Below are positions 29,301 through 38,781 of a stretch of DNA of 64,000 nucleotides, one piece after another. A program made the translations under genes and the position numbers. The first letter of the stretch is position 1. Every line of letters begins with the position of its first letter. The notes beneath the pieces were generated by a model. It was not told the origin of the DNA. It ran no database searches and saw only the letters and a list, made by a program, of their open reading frames with translations. The stretch is from Caldicellulosiruptor hydrothermalis 108 (GTDB lineage: Bacteria > Bacillota > Thermoanaerobacteria > Caldicellulosiruptorales > Caldicellulosiruptoraceae), in the NCBI RefSeq assembly GCF_000166355.1, contig NC_014652.1:1-64000 (forward strand), given 5' to 3'.

Positions 29301-31097
29301 ATGGCAGACCCGGTGGCCAAAAAGCCAATGTTTTCTCAAGAAGAGACAAATTACGAATTAAAGATACCATATTTGAAGAGGCTTTTTAAGTTTCTTCTTC
29401 CTTACAAAAAATGGCTGGTATTGACTTTAGTATTCATGTTTGTAGCAACAGTTGCCGATTTGGTTTCTCCTTACCTTTTAAAACAGGCAGTTGACCACTA
29501 TATCCCCAAAAAAGATTTCAAGGGAATTTTGATAATTGGAGCTTTGCTTGTTTTGATGCTTTTTATAAACAAAGAGTGCTCAAAAAATAAGATAAGGCTT
29601 GCAAACAGAACAGGGCAGATGGTTTTGTTTGATATCAGAAAAGCTCTTTTTGACCATGTGCAAGGTCTTTCTTTCAGCTTTTTTGACAAAAACTCGACAG
29701 GAAGAATTATTGTTAGAATTGTCAATGACGTCAATACCTTGAACAACCTATTTACAAACGGCATTGTGAATGTGATAACAGATATGTCAAGCTTAGTTTT
29801 GGCAGCAATAATAATGTTTTCTATAAATCCCAGGCTTGCAATGGTGACATTTGCAGTTGTTCCAATTTTTTTAGTAGTTCTTTTTACAACCAGAAACGCC
29901 ATAAAGAGAAACTGGAGGGCTGTGCGAAGGAAAATTGCGAACCTAAATGCGTATATACACGAAAACATAAGTGGAATCAGGGTGATTCAGGCATATGTCA
30001 GGCAAAAGGTCAACAGGGCTATTTTCAAAGATGTCATAGACGATGTGTTTTTGTCATGGATGAGGGCTGTCAGGATAAACGGTATATTCTCACCTGCGGT
30101 TGAGGTATGTTCAATGATAGGAACGCTCATCATCTACTTTTACGGTGTAAAGCTTCTTAAGATAAATGGTGTTACAGTTGGAACTTTAATTGCTTTTGTG
30201 AGCTATTTAGACAGGTTTTGGCGACCGGTTGTTACACTTTCTAACTTTTACAATCAGCTTCTTGTTGCAAGCGCATCGTCAGAAAGGATCTTTGAGGTGC
30301 TGTCTGTTCAGCCCGAAATAAAAGAGGATAAAAACCCGGTAGAGATATCTACTTTTAGAAATTCGATCGAATTTAAAAATGTGTGGTTTGCGTACAAAGA
30401 TGAAGAATATGTTTTAAAAGATGTGTCGTTTGAAATCAAAAAAGGAATGATGGTTGCGCTTGTGGGTGCAACAGGCTCTGGCAAAACCACAATTGTAAAT
30501 CTTCTTTCAAGGTTTTACGACCCGCAAAAAGGCAGTATCCTCATTGATGGCATTGATCTTAAGAAAATTAGCTTTAAAAGTTTAAGGAAACTTATAGGTA
30601 TTGTCCAGCAGGAACCATTTTTGTTCTCAGGTAGCATCCTTGACAATATTCTGTATGGAAAGCCAGATGCCAAGTTTGAAGAGGTTATAGAGGTTTGCAA
30701 GTTCTTAGGCGCGCATGATTTTATATCGCAGTTTGAGGATGGTTACTTTACACAGGTAAATGAAAGAGGAACGCGCCTTTCAACAGGGCAAAAACAGCTA
30801 ATTTGCCTCTCGAGGCTTTTGCTTCAAAACCCCCAGATTCTTATTTTGGATGAGGCAACGGCTTCGCTTGATACACATAGCGAGCTTATGGTGCAAAACG
30901 CTCTAAATAGAATAATGAAAGACCGCACTTCAATTGTGATCGCTCACAGGTTATCTACCATAAAGGATGCAGATTTAATAATTGTAATGGACAAGGGCAG
31001 GATAGCTGAAATGGGTACGCACGAGAGCCTGATAAGGAAAAAAGGCATCTATTATGAACTTTGTGCAAGCCAGATAAGATTTGTAAAGGCAGGGTGA
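29301..31097 (+). CDS. ABC exporter half-transporter, catalytic subunit
   Basis: 598-aa partner of the preceding gene. Six membrane helices precede the ATPase domain with Walker A GATGSGKTTIVNLLSRF, Walker B ILILDEATASLD with the catalytic Glu, and a degenerate signature LSTGQKQLICLSR instead of LSGGQ. Together with the Asp-type Walker B of the partner, this gives one consensus and one degenerate ATP site, as in known heterodimeric multidrug-type exporters. ATG 29301 is used: AAAGGGGGA is about ten bases upstream, and the longer frame begins before that site. Cotranscribed with the upstream gene. Confidence 0.92.
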   Translation: MADPVAKKPMFSQEETNYELKIPYLKRLFKFLLPYKKWLVLTLVFMFVATVADLVSPYLLKQAVDHYIPKKDFKGILIIGALLVLMLFINKECSKNKIRLANRTGQMVLFDIRKALFDHVQGLSFSFFDKNSTGRIIVRIVNDVNTLNNLFTNGIVNVITDMSSLVLAAIIMFSINPRLAMVTFAVVPIFLVVLFTTRNAIKRNWRAVRRKIANLNAYIHENISGIRVIQAYVRQKVNRAIFKDVIDDVFLSWMRAVRINGIFSPAVEVCSMIGTLIIYFYGVKLLKINGVTVGTLIAFVSYLDRFWRPVVTLSNFYNQLLVASASSERIFEVLSVQPEIKEDKNPVEISTFRNSIEFKNVWFAYKDEEYVLKDVSFEIKKGMMVALVGATGSGKTTIVNLLSRFYDPQKGSILIDGIDLKKISFKSLRKLIGIVQQEPFLFSGSILDNILYGKPDAKFEEVIEVCKFLGAHDFISQFEDGYFTQVNERGTRLSTGQKQLICLSRLLLQNPQILILDEATASLDTHSELMVQNALNRIMKDRTSIVIAHRLSTIKDADLIIVMDKGRIAEMGTHESLIRKKGIYYELCASQIRFVKAG

Positions 31098-31136
31098 TAA
31101 GAGGAAAGAAAAGATACTGCGAATATATTTTTGGTA

Positions 31137-31165
31137 TTTACAAATAACAAGAAAGGTCTTATAAT
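31137..31165 (+). promoter_or_regulatory. tRNA operon promoter
   Basis: TTTACA at 31137-31142, a 17-bp spacer and TATAAT at 31160-31165, 24 bases before the mature 5' end of tRNA-Lys. Near-consensus for sigma-A. Confidence 0.75.
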
Positions 31166-31188
31166 ATTAAACCGTGTTTAATTTGTGT

Positions 31189-31264
31189 GGGCCATTAGCT
31201 CAGTAGGCAGAGCACCAGCCTTTTAAGCTGGGTGTCCCGCGTTCGAGTCGCGGATGGCTCACCA
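31189..31264 (+). tRNA. tRNA-Lys (UUU)
   Basis: 76-nt cloverleaf: acceptor GGGCCAT pairs with ATGGCTC, D-arm AGCTCAGTAGGCAGAGC, anticodon stem CCAGC/GCTGG with loop CTTTTAA (anticodon TTT), and T-arm with GTTCGAGTC. The discriminator A and 3' CCA are encoded. Confidence 0.97.
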
Positions 31265-31287
31265 TTTTAATTTAAAAGCTTACAGGT

Positions 31288-31362
31288 GGCCCCGTGGTCA
31301 AGTGGTTAAGACACAGGCCTTTCACGCCTGTAACAGGGGTTCGAATCCCCTCGGGGTCACCA
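31288..31362 (+). tRNA. tRNA-Glu (UUC)
   Basis: 75-nt cloverleaf: acceptor GGCCCCG pairs with CGGGGTC, anticodon stem CAGGC/GCCTG with loop CTTTCAC (anticodon TTC), and T-arm GGGGTTCGAATCCCC. The 3' CCA is encoded. It is 23 bases after tRNA-Lys, in the same transcript. Confidence 0.97.
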
Positions 31363-31370
31363 TTTTGTTT

Positions 31371-31517
31371 ATGAGGAGCTGAGTATCTTCCAGATAGGGA
31401 GATGAAAGGCTCCAGGCATGTCCTGCTTGCCAGATGGCAACTGGGATATGCTGAATTTGAAAATATGATATTGAATGGATAGGCAGGAAGTTAATTCTTC
31501 CTGCCTATTTTGTTTTT
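31371..31517 (+). ncRNA. Structured RNA candidate ending in a rho-independent terminator
   Basis: Directly after tRNA-Glu. Nested stems are GGAGC/GCTCC (31375-31379, 31409-31413) enclosing ATCTTCC/GGGAGAT (31385-31391, 31397-31403), and GCATGTCC/GGGATATGC (31416-31423, 31443-31451) enclosing TTGCC/GGCAA (31427-31431, 31436-31440) with an AGAT loop. A 12-bp terminator stem ATAGGCAGGAAG/CTTCCTGCCTAT (31479-31490, 31497-31508) with a T tract ends it. No open frame of note is present. It may be a stable small RNA or only a folded trailer of the tRNA transcript; I do not recognise the family. The terminator also serves the convergent gene. Confidence 0.5.
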
Positions 31518-31542
31518 ATCTTCTAATTTCCAACTGGCACTT

Positions 31543-32118
31543 TTATTTTGCAAAGCTTGAAGTGACAAAAGCTTCTAAAAAGGCTGCAAATACTACCAGG
31601 AAAGCTCCACATACAGCCAGGGTTAAAAATCTTTTAAATGCAATATTTGGCTTTGGTCTTTCCTTTGAAGAAACTGCGGCTTCAAGGAAGATTGCCGAGG
31701 CTGCGCTGCCTATTATGAATGCTGCAATTTCAAATATCCCATGGGGCAAAATCAAAAGCAGTGTCTTTGCCAAAGATGTCTGTTTTGCTGAGATTGTAGC
31801 AACAGCTCCAACTATGAAACCATTTGAAAGCAACACAAACACAGATACAAGCCCAAATGTCAAGGTTCCAGCTGTGATGATTATAAGATAAACTTTCATG
31901 TTGTTCTTGAGGATTGCAAGAAAGAGAAGGTAAGGGCTTTTTGCGTTTTTCAAGATGCTTTCAAACAGTTTCCTGATATACTGGTTGATGAATTTTTGCA
32001 TTTCATCACCAAAATAAAGACCTGCAACAATGCCAAGGATACAAGAAAGTGTAAAAATCAAAAATGATATTAGAATTAGTCTTTTTTCAGCTTTAAAGGT
32101 CTGAACAACAAATTTCAA
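31543..32118 (-). CDS. SpoIIM/DUF95-type integral membrane protein
   Basis: 191-aa membrane protein with four or five hydrophobic helices. The sequence LLLILPHGIFEIAAFIIGSA is the hallmark of the stage II sporulation M family. SpoIIM proper acts in engulfment with SpoIID and SpoIIP, but the family also occurs in non-sporulating bacteria, and sporulation cannot be inferred from this gene alone. It reads leftward toward the tRNA operon and shares the terminator at 31479-31508. Upstream lies the divergent hydrolase gene. Confidence 0.85.
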   Translation of the reverse strand: MKFVVQTFKAEKRLILISFLIFTLSCILGIVAGLYFGDEMQKFINQYIRKLFESILKNAKSPYLLFLAILKNNMKVYLIIITAGTLTFGLVSVFVLLSNGFIVGAVATISAKQTSLAKTLLLILPHGIFEIAAFIIGSAASAIFLEAAVSSKERPKPNIAFKRFLTLAVCGAFLVVFAAFLEAFVTSSFAK

Positions 32119-32227
32119 CTTGTTACTTCCCTCCTCAAATGCTTTGAAACTCTTTCAACAAAATGATAACAAAACTTGCAACTTAAGTGCAATTCCGAGC
32201 AGAAGAAATTTTTTCACAAAATTTTAA

Positions 32228-32256
32228 TTAACTTATTTGAATATTTGGTATATAAT
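32228..32256 (+). promoter_or_regulatory. Candidate promoter for the hydrolase gene
   Basis: TTAACT at 32228-32233, 17-bp spacer, TATAAT at 32251-32256, 36 bases before the start codon. Confidence 0.5.
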
Positions 32257-32291
32257 TATTTCTGATATAAATTTACAGGAGGTATGTAAAC

Positions 32292-32924
32292 ATGAAGATA
32301 ACATACCTTGCACATGCAAGCTTTTTGATAGAGACAAAATCGGGGGTAAAAATTTTAACAGACCCATACGACAGTTCTGTTGGCTACACGGTGTTTGAGC
32401 TATCACCGGATGTAGTTTTGACATCGCACAAACATTTTGACCATGGTTACACAGGCAGCCTAAAAGGAGATTATGTTCTTGTCGACAAGGAAGGCGAATT
32501 TAACGTCAAGGGTGTTAAAATAAAAGGCATAAAGACCTTCCACGACAAAGAAAAAGGGCAAAAACGAGGAGAAAACATTGTGTTTGTCATAGAGGATGAG
32601 TTTTGTGTTGCACATCTTGGCGATTTGGGCCATGAGCTTGCAGCACCTGAGCTTGAAAAGATGGGGAAAGTTGATATTCTGCTCATTCCTGTTGGCGGCG
32701 TATATACAATTGATGCAAAAGAGGCTTTCAATGTTGCAAAGGCTGTAAATCCAAGAGTTATAATTCCTATGCATTATAAGACAGAAAAGCTTAAATTTGA
32801 CCTTGGGAAGGCAGAGGAGTTTACAAAGCATTTTGAAGATGTTGAAGTATTAAATTCATGTGAGATTGAGATAAATAACCTTCCAGAAAAGCAAAAGGTT
32901 ATGCTGCTTAAATACAAAGGATAA
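32292..32924 (+). CDS. Metallo-beta-lactamase-fold metal-dependent hydrolase (UPF0173 type)
   Basis: 210-aa protein of the L-ascorbate-lactonase-like UPF0173 group. Metal ligands are visible in ITYLAHASFLIE, the signature LTSHKHFDHGY (HxHxDH form as HKHFDH), GDLGHEL and PMHYKTEKL. The true substrate of this group is unknown. GGAGG lies before the ATG. It is followed after 15 bases by the membrane O-antigen-ligase-like gene, so the two may be cotranscribed. Confidence 0.88.
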   Translation: MKITYLAHASFLIETKSGVKILTDPYDSSVGYTVFELSPDVVLTSHKHFDHGYTGSLKGDYVLVDKEGEFNVKGVKIKGIKTFHDKEKGQKRGENIVFVIEDEFCVAHLGDLGHELAAPELEKMGKVDILLIPVGGVYTIDAKEAFNVAKAVNPRVIIPMHYKTEKLKFDLGKAEEFTKHFEDVEVLNSCEIEINNLPEKQKVMLLKYKG

Positions 32925-32939
32925 AGGAGAATTTGCAAG

Positions 32940-35147
32940 ATGCCAAAAAAAAGTGAGAAGAAAAGTATATCTCAAAGAGCAAATAAGTTTGGTGAAAGTG
33001 AAATCTCAATTTTTCCCGGCAAAACACTTGCGATATACAAAGCATTTGTGCTTTTTGCCTTTTGTGTGCTTGTTTTGATGAGTCCATATTATAGAGGGCT
33101 TTATTTTGACTATGAGCTGAGTGTATTTCAAGCAATTATGGCTGGAATATTTATCCTTTTTGCAATATATCTTTATCTTTCAAAAGAGGGTTTTTTAGTA
33201 AATTCAAAACTTGAACTAATGCTGCTTCTTTTTATGGTTGCATATATTGTTCCCTACTTTTTTGCAGCAAACAGAAGGCTTGCTCTTGGAGAATTTTTCA
33301 AGTATGCATTTTACTTTGCAGTTTTTTATGTTGCATCGAGAATTTCAAAAGGCAAAGCAGAAAAGCTTGCAATTTTAAATAGCCTTTCTCTCTCAACAGT
33401 AGGTGTTGCGTTCTTTGGGTATCAAGCAGCGGTAAAGTTAATACCAGAGACTGCCCGCCCTCTTGGTATGGCAATGAACGGGCTTTGGGTTGGGAATATG
33501 ATAAACTCAACACTGCAGTATCACAACACGGCAGGAACTGTTTTGGCGTTCGGATTTATAATCTCTTTGATGCTGGCAATATACAGTGAAAATAAGCTGC
33601 TTAAAAGCTTCTATTTTGCCTTTTCAAGCTTTATATTTACAGCGTTTTTCTTTACATACTCAAGAGGCTCATATATTACCCTCTTGCTTGCTCTTTTAGT
33701 GTTTTTCTTGCTTTTGCCGAGAGAAAAAAGAATTTCGCTCATTTTTAACATAGCGATTGTTGGCGCTTTTGTTATTGCTTTTTTGAATAAGGTTGGGGCA
33801 AACCTAAACGAACATGGGAAAGTAAAACTTTGGCTTGTCTTGCTCTTCCAGATGCTTCTGGTTTTTGTCCTGACATATGCTTTTGGATTTGTGGAGAGAA
33901 GACTGTATAGTCTTAGCAATAATATTTACATAGCTGGGGCAATTGCTGTTGGTATTTTAGCTATCATAGGTTTTGCTGTTGCTCTTAAGATGCATTTGAT
34001 TCCTTCAGACATGGTTGCAAAAATCAAATCTATAGCTATGTTCTGGAAAGAAAGAAACTTTGTTGAAAGAATGGTGTTTTACAAAGATGGATTAAAGATA
34101 TTCTTGAAAAGCCCTGTATTTGGCTATGGCGGTGGGGCATGGGTATCGCTTTATTTTATGTACCAGTCTTATTTATATTTTACAACCCAGTCTCACAACT
34201 ACTTTTTACAGGTGCTTCTTGACACGGGGCTCTTAGGATTTTCTATCCTGATAGTATTTTTGTGGTTGTTGTTTTCATCTTCATTGAAGGCTTGGTTTAA
34301 AAAAGATGGCAAAAACAATATATTAATAGCAGGAATTGTGGCAGCGGCTGTGCAGCTTTATCTTCATTCAATCCTGGATTTTGACTTTTCACTTGCTTCT
34401 GTGCAAGTTTTGTTATTTGCAGCTTTAGGGGTATTAGTTTCAACCTCTTTACAAATTCTTCAGAAGCATAAGCAAGAAAAGGTGATTTACACGAGCAGAA
34501 AGACAAATTTTGTGCCTGCTTTGCTGGCAATATTTTATCTATTTGTGATAGTAATTTCACTGAATTTCAGACTTGGAAATTACTATGCAAATATTGGTCA
34601 GCAGGCACTACAGACAGGGAATTTGTCTGCTGCATATTCGTTTTTGTCAAAAGCTGTCACATACGACCCACTCAGCTCCAATGCGCTTTCAGACTATGCG
34701 GTTGCTCTATACAGAATAGGTGACCAGAACAAAGACGCAAATTTAATTGCAAAGGCAGATGGTTATTTCAAACAGGCAATTGTAAATGACAGGTTCAATG
34801 CAAAGATAAGGTTCAAATATGCCATATATCTTCTTGCTCATGGGGCAGTGGATAGCGGACTTTCACAGATAGAAGAGGGGATAAAGCTTCAGCCTCTTCA
34901 GCCAGCAAACTATGAACTCAAAGCTGATGCATATGCAAAGGTTGGAGATTATTACCTGGGGAAAGGTGATAAAGAAAAAGCGAAGAAGTACTATGAGGTT
35001 GTGTTAAAGATTCCTGAGGAAATTGAGAGAGTAAAGAAAGAGAAAGAAAAAATGCCTGAAGTAGTAAAACAAGATCCAAACTCTCATAAGTTTGGAATAA
35101 CAGATAGAACTTTGCAAATAGTAAATGAAGTCAAAAAGAAAATATAA
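32940..35147 (+). CDS. O-antigen ligase-like membrane protein with C-terminal TPR
   Basis: 735-aa polytopic membrane protein: about 11-13 hydrophobic helices through residue ~540, including the Wzy_C/WaaL-like loop YKDGLKIFLKSPVFGYGGGA and TQSHNYFLQVLLDTGLLGF. This is followed by a soluble region with tetratricopeptide-like repeats (GNLSAAYSFLSKAVTYDPLS and NDRFNAKIRFKYAIYLLAHG). This O-antigen ligase plus TPR layout is common in Firmicutes and suggests transfer of a polymer onto a carrier or protein. AAAGGAG precedes the ATG. It stands at the entrance of the polysaccharide cluster. Confidence 0.87.
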   Translation: MPKKSEKKSISQRANKFGESEISIFPGKTLAIYKAFVLFAFCVLVLMSPYYRGLYFDYELSVFQAIMAGIFILFAIYLYLSKEGFLVNSKLELMLLLFMVAYIVPYFFAANRRLALGEFFKYAFYFAVFYVASRISKGKAEKLAILNSLSLSTVGVAFFGYQAAVKLIPETARPLGMAMNGLWVGNMINSTLQYHNTAGTVLAFGFIISLMLAIYSENKLLKSFYFAFSSFIFTAFFFTYSRGSYITLLLALLVFFLLLPREKRISLIFNIAIVGAFVIAFLNKVGANLNEHGKVKLWLVLLFQMLLVFVLTYAFGFVERRLYSLSNNIYIAGAIAVGILAIIGFAVALKMHLIPSDMVAKIKSIAMFWKERNFVERMVFYKDGLKIFLKSPVFGYGGGAWVSLYFMYQSYLYFTTQSHNYFLQVLLDTGLLGFSILIVFLWLLFSSSLKAWFKKDGKNNILIAGIVAAAVQLYLHSILDFDFSLASVQVLLFAALGVLVSTSLQILQKHKQEKVIYTSRKTNFVPALLAIFYLFVIVISLNFRLGNYYANIGQQALQTGNLSAAYSFLSKAVTYDPLSSNALSDYAVALYRIGDQNKDANLIAKADGYFKQAIVNDRFNAKIRFKYAIYLLAHGAVDSGLSQIEEGIKLQPLQPANYELKADAYAKVGDYYLGKGDKEKAKKYYEVVLKIPEEIERVKKEKEKMPEVVKQDPNSHKFGITDRTLQIVNEVKKKI

Positions 35148-35209
35148 TTTTGAGGGACCCTAAGTGCGCATGAAGAACGATAAATTTATCATTTGGAGGA
35201 AACTAATTA

Positions 35210-36286
35210 ATGTTATGTGTCGTTGACTGTCGATGTATCAATTTAGAAAGAAATCACGGTATAAGTAGATATACCTATGAGATTATTAGAAATGCTCCGA
35301 AGAACATCAAGCAACATTTGATACTTCTTAGTGACAAAGAAAATTTTGATGTATTGGCTAAGGCATTTGATCAGGAAGTAAGAGAAATTGTGCAAATTAA
35401 ATCGCCTTTTTTGTCTTCATTTGAGAATATAGAAATTCCAAGTATTTTAATAAAAATCCAAAAAAGGACAAAAGAACAGATAGCTTATTTTTCACCTTCA
35501 TTTTCGTCGCCGCCAATAGTAGATAAAAGGATTAAAAAGTATATAACTATCCATGACTTGATGCACTTGGACTTTTACTCAAGTTTAAAGAACAAAGTAT
35601 ATTATTCAACATTGGTAAAGTATTATATTAACACAGCTGTTTACGTATTTACTGTTTCGAACTATTCTAAAGAGAAAATAATTAAATACTATGGCAATTC
35701 AGAGAAGATAAAGGTAATATATCCTGGAATTGATGTGAATACTTTTAGGAAACTGAAAGATGAAGAAATTGAACGTCTTAAAGATGTGTACTCTTATCTA
35801 CCTGAGAAATTTTTCTTGTTTATAGGAAATAACAAAAAACACAAGAATTTTTCATATGCTTATGAGCTTTACAAGTGTTTAAAGAGATTTTATCCAGCAC
35901 ATAAATTTGTATCGAATGTATGGGATAATGAAAGTGACAAAGACATTATTAGATTAGAAAAGATTGATGACAATTTACTCTGTTTTTTGTATAACAGATG
36001 CGAAGCCTTTTTATATCCTTCCTTATATGAGGGCTTTGGGTTGCCACCTTTAGAAGCTATAGCATGTGGTGCAAAAGTTATAGCTTCGAAATGTGCGTCT
36101 TTACCAGAGGTTTTGGGTGAACATGCAATTTATATAGATGTGTTTAAATCTCCTGAAGAGAATATTTTTGAAGTGATTGAAAAGCTCAACCAACCAAAGC
36201 CTGAGTTTGAAGTTATCAGTCGATATATTTCCAAATATAATTGGCAGGACTTGAGCAGAAAAATATTCGATTTTATATTTTCATAA
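35210..36286 (+). CDS. Glycosyltransferase family 4 (GT-B fold)
   Basis: 358-aa glycosyltransferase. The C-terminal donor-binding motif [20 protein letters not shown] with [14 protein letters not shown] is typical of GT4/GT1 enzymes using nucleotide sugars. The acceptor domain contains [13 protein letters not shown] strong GGAGGAA precedes the ATG at 35210. It is the first gene of an AT-rich run of sugar-polymer genes read rightward to 43,190. Donor and acceptor sugars cannot be deduced. Confidence 0.9.
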   Translation: MLCVVDCRCINLERNHGISRYTYEIIRNAPKNIKQHLILLSDKENFDVLAKAFDQEVREIVQIKSPFLSSFENIEIPSILIKIQKRTKEQIAYFSPSFSSPPIVDKRIKKYITIHDLMHLDFYSSLKNKVYYSTLVKYYINTAVYVFTVSNYSKEKIIKYYGNSEKIKVIYPGIDVNTFRKLKDEEIERLKDVYSYLPEKFFLFIGNNKKHKNFSYAYELYKCLKRFYPAHKFVSNVWDNESDKDIIRLEKIDDNLLCFLYNRCEAFLYPSLYEGFGLPPLEAIACGAKVIASKCASLPEVLGEHAIYIDVFKSPEENIFEVIEKLNQPKPEFEVISRYISKYNWQDLSRKIFDFIFS

Positions 36287-36331
36287 ATTATTGGAAATTA
36301 TTCTTGTTTAATAAAAATACAGAGGGTGATA

Positions 36332-37660
36332 ATGTTGCAACAATTAACAAAAGAATTATGGCAAGAAGGCAAAATAAAAACCATGTTTAGTACAGCAGGT
36401 ATTATATTATATGTGTTTTATATATTAACAGGCAATTTTTCAAGAATAATAAAATTATCCTTTTTCCCCCGGTCAATATCTTTGATAGAGGTTAGTATAT
36501 TGGCATTTGTTGGAATATTTTTTATCTATGAATTGACTCTTCTTAGAGAAGATAAAAATTTACTCAAAAAAGTGAGCTTGAACGATTTGGATACAGTCGA
36601 GGTATTGCTAAGTTTAATGTTACTTTCTATATTGGTGAATTACATAATTTACAAGTTCAATATTTTACCACTACTGTACTATTTGAGATTTTTTTCTTTG
36701 GTATATTTTGCATTCATAATTTATTTGTTCTTAAATTTTAAAAGAAATATTAGCAAAATAGAATGGTTTTATACTCAGATTGGGTTACTACTCTGTATAA
36801 TTGGATGGATTATCTACTTTATTGAGCCAGATACAGAAAGATTGAATAAATTTTTTGAACAACAGGGAATTTATCTTAATCTTGATCCTCATAAATTTAG
36901 ATTAATTGGTAATATTTTCGATCCTAATTTTTTTGGGAATATATTAGTTATGTTTATTAGCATCACAATGATAAGTTTTCTCAGTGAGAGTTTGCAAGAC
37001 AAAAAAAGTTTAATCCAAAAAGTCATTTTATTAATTTTTTTTAACGTTACGTTGTTAAAGACTGTATCTCGGAGTTCGATTTTAGGCTTATTTCTGGTGG
37101 TATTTTTTAATACTGCTTTGATAGGGAGTTGGAGTTTTGCTAAGAAGAAGATTGAAATTTTTAAAAAGCTTATATTAGTAGATAGCATTTTGCTATTTAC
37201 GACGTTATTGGATAAAGATTTTTACAAGATTTTTGAACGAATAAAAAGTATTCCGGTAGATAATTCTGCTCATGCACGTATACAAAGCTGGAATAGTGCG
37301 CTGGATTATATTGAAAAAACTCCAATTAAACTATTGATAGGGGATGGGTATGGTTTTCTGAATATAAAATATGGCTTGCAATTTATTGGCTTTGACTCTT
37401 CTTTTTTAAATTTAATTTTATATTGTGGTCTGTTAGGAACTGTTTTTTTCTTAGTATGGTTGTTTAAAAAGATATATAAAGTGTATCAGAATATAAGATA
37501 TGAAGAATTGGATGTTAAATTACACTTTGTGAATTTATTCTCTCTACTACTTACGTACTTTGTAATAAGCTGGTTTAATAATCTTTTGTTCTACCAGTTT
37601 TGGTTGGTGTTGTTTTTACCATATTATTATTTTTTAACAGATTACGGGAGAAAGGGATAG
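36332..37660 (+). CDS. Wzy-like polysaccharide polymerase / O-antigen ligase
   Basis: 442-aa membrane protein with about 11 hydrophobic segments. A large external loop contains the Wzy_C-type pattern HARIQSWNSALDYIEKTPIK followed by LLIGDGYGFLN. Such proteins join lipid-linked repeat units into polysaccharide. ATG 36332 is used, with GAGG six bases before; the longer frame begins at a GTG two codons earlier. It ends two bases before the start of the next glycosyltransferase gene, so coupling is tight. Confidence 0.82.
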   Translation: MLQQLTKELWQEGKIKTMFSTAGIILYVFYILTGNFSRIIKLSFFPRSISLIEVSILAFVGIFFIYELTLLREDKNLLKKVSLNDLDTVEVLLSLMLLSILVNYIIYKFNILPLLYYLRFFSLVYFAFIIYLFLNFKRNISKIEWFYTQIGLLLCIIGWIIYFIEPDTERLNKFFEQQGIYLNLDPHKFRLIGNIFDPNFFGNILVMFISITMISFLSESLQDKKSLIQKVILLIFFNVTLLKTVSRSSILGLFLVVFFNTALIGSWSFAKKKIEIFKKLILVDSILLFTTLLDKDFYKIFERIKSIPVDNSAHARIQSWNSALDYIEKTPIKLLIGDGYGFLNIKYGLQFIGFDSSFLNLILYCGLLGTVFFLVWLFKKIYKVYQNIRYEELDVKLHFVNLFSLLLTYFVISWFNNLLFYQFWLVLFLPYYYFLTDYGRKG

Positions 37661-37662
37661 AA

Positions 37663-38700
37663 ATGAATATTGGTGTAGATGCTAGACCCTTGGGGAAGAT
37701 TAAAACGGGAATAGGGTTTTACCTTTATAACTTGCTTAAAGTATTACCTGAAAAATGTAGTGATATCAACTTTTTTCTTTTTTCTGATAGAGAAATATCT
37801 TTAGACTTTAATTACCCGAACGTGAAGACTGTTGTAGAGAGTGATTATAAACTTCTCAAGGGAACTCTGTGGTATATGCGAAGAACAGATTATTTGATAA
37901 AAAAGTATAATATCAATGTATTTTGGGGAACCCAAAATATTTTGCCGTTTATAAGAAACAAAAATGTAAAAAAAATCTTGACAGTACATGATTTAGTATG
38001 TTATAAATATCCACAGACCATGGAAAAGTTAAACTATTTTATCAATAAAGCATTTATACCTCATTCAATTAAAAGCGCTGATAAGATTGTTGCTGTTTCC
38101 AATTCAACAAAGGAGGATATATTAAGTTATTTTAATGTTGATCCAAAAAAGATATGTGTTATTTATAATCCAGTGATTGTTACTGATATGGGTAATATTA
38201 ATGAGGAAGAATACTTATCAAAATATAATCTTGCTAAAAATAAATACATCTTGTATGTAGGTACTATAGAGCCTCGAAAAAATACAGAAATTTTGTTTAA
38301 AGTATGCAAAGAGATTTATAATAAAACAGGTATGCCAACTGTTTTAGCAGGAAAAATAGGTTGGAAAAGTAATGAGATTATTCAATGTATTAAAGAATAT
38401 TCTAAGGTTGGATGCCTCAAATATTTAGAGTATGTAAGTGATATAGAAAAAAACCTACTTATGAGAAACTGTTTTATTTTCGTATTTCCTTCTTTTTATG
38501 AAGGATTTGGAATGCCAGTGGTTGAAGCGCTTAAAAATGGAGCACTTGTACTTGTGTCTGATACATCTTCTTTAAAGGAACTAATAACCATAGATGAACT
38601 TAAGTTTGATCCATTAGATTGCAAGCAACTAAGTGAAAAGATAATAAATTTTTATGTTGACAACGAGGCTTATACGAAATATAGAAAAAAAATGCAATGA
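37663..38700 (+). CDS. Glycosyltransferase family 4, C-terminus cut by an A8 frameshift
   Basis: 345-aa GT4 enzyme as read. Start ATG 37663 (MNIGVDARPLGKIKTGIGFY) follows AAAGGGATAG; the longer frame starts inside the previous gene. The donor site VFPSFYEGFGMPVVEALKNG is intact. At the run of eight A (38685-38692) the frame ends KYRKKMQ-stop; with seven A it would read RKKCNELSSKFENNQVIE and on to a TAG at 38780-38782 that overlaps the GTG of the next gene. So the ancestral C-terminus was about 27 residues longer. Transcript slippage on the A run could still produce it. Confidence 0.88.
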   Translation: MNIGVDARPLGKIKTGIGFYLYNLLKVLPEKCSDINFFLFSDREISLDFNYPNVKTVVESDYKLLKGTLWYMRRTDYLIKKYNINVFWGTQNILPFIRNKNVKKILTVHDLVCYKYPQTMEKLNYFINKAFIPHSIKSADKIVAVSNSTKEDILSYFNVDPKKICVIYNPVIVTDMGNINEEEYLSKYNLAKNKYILYVGTIEPRKNTEILFKVCKEIYNKTGMPTVLAGKIGWKSNEIIQCIKEYSKVGCLKYLEYVSDIEKNLLMRNCFIFVFPSFYEGFGMPVVEALKNGALVLVSDTSSLKELITIDELKFDPLDCKQLSEKIINFYVDNEAYTKYRKKMQ

Positions 38701-38781
38701 GTTATCTTCAAAATTTGAGAATAATCAAGTAATAGAGAAATATGTTAAATTATTCTACAATTTAAAGGATGGTGCAAAGTA

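Noticed and set aside
31543-32118. Evidence that the organism sporulates, from a SpoIIM-like gene
   Set aside because: The family is also found in non-sporulating bacteria and no other sporulation gene is in the window.
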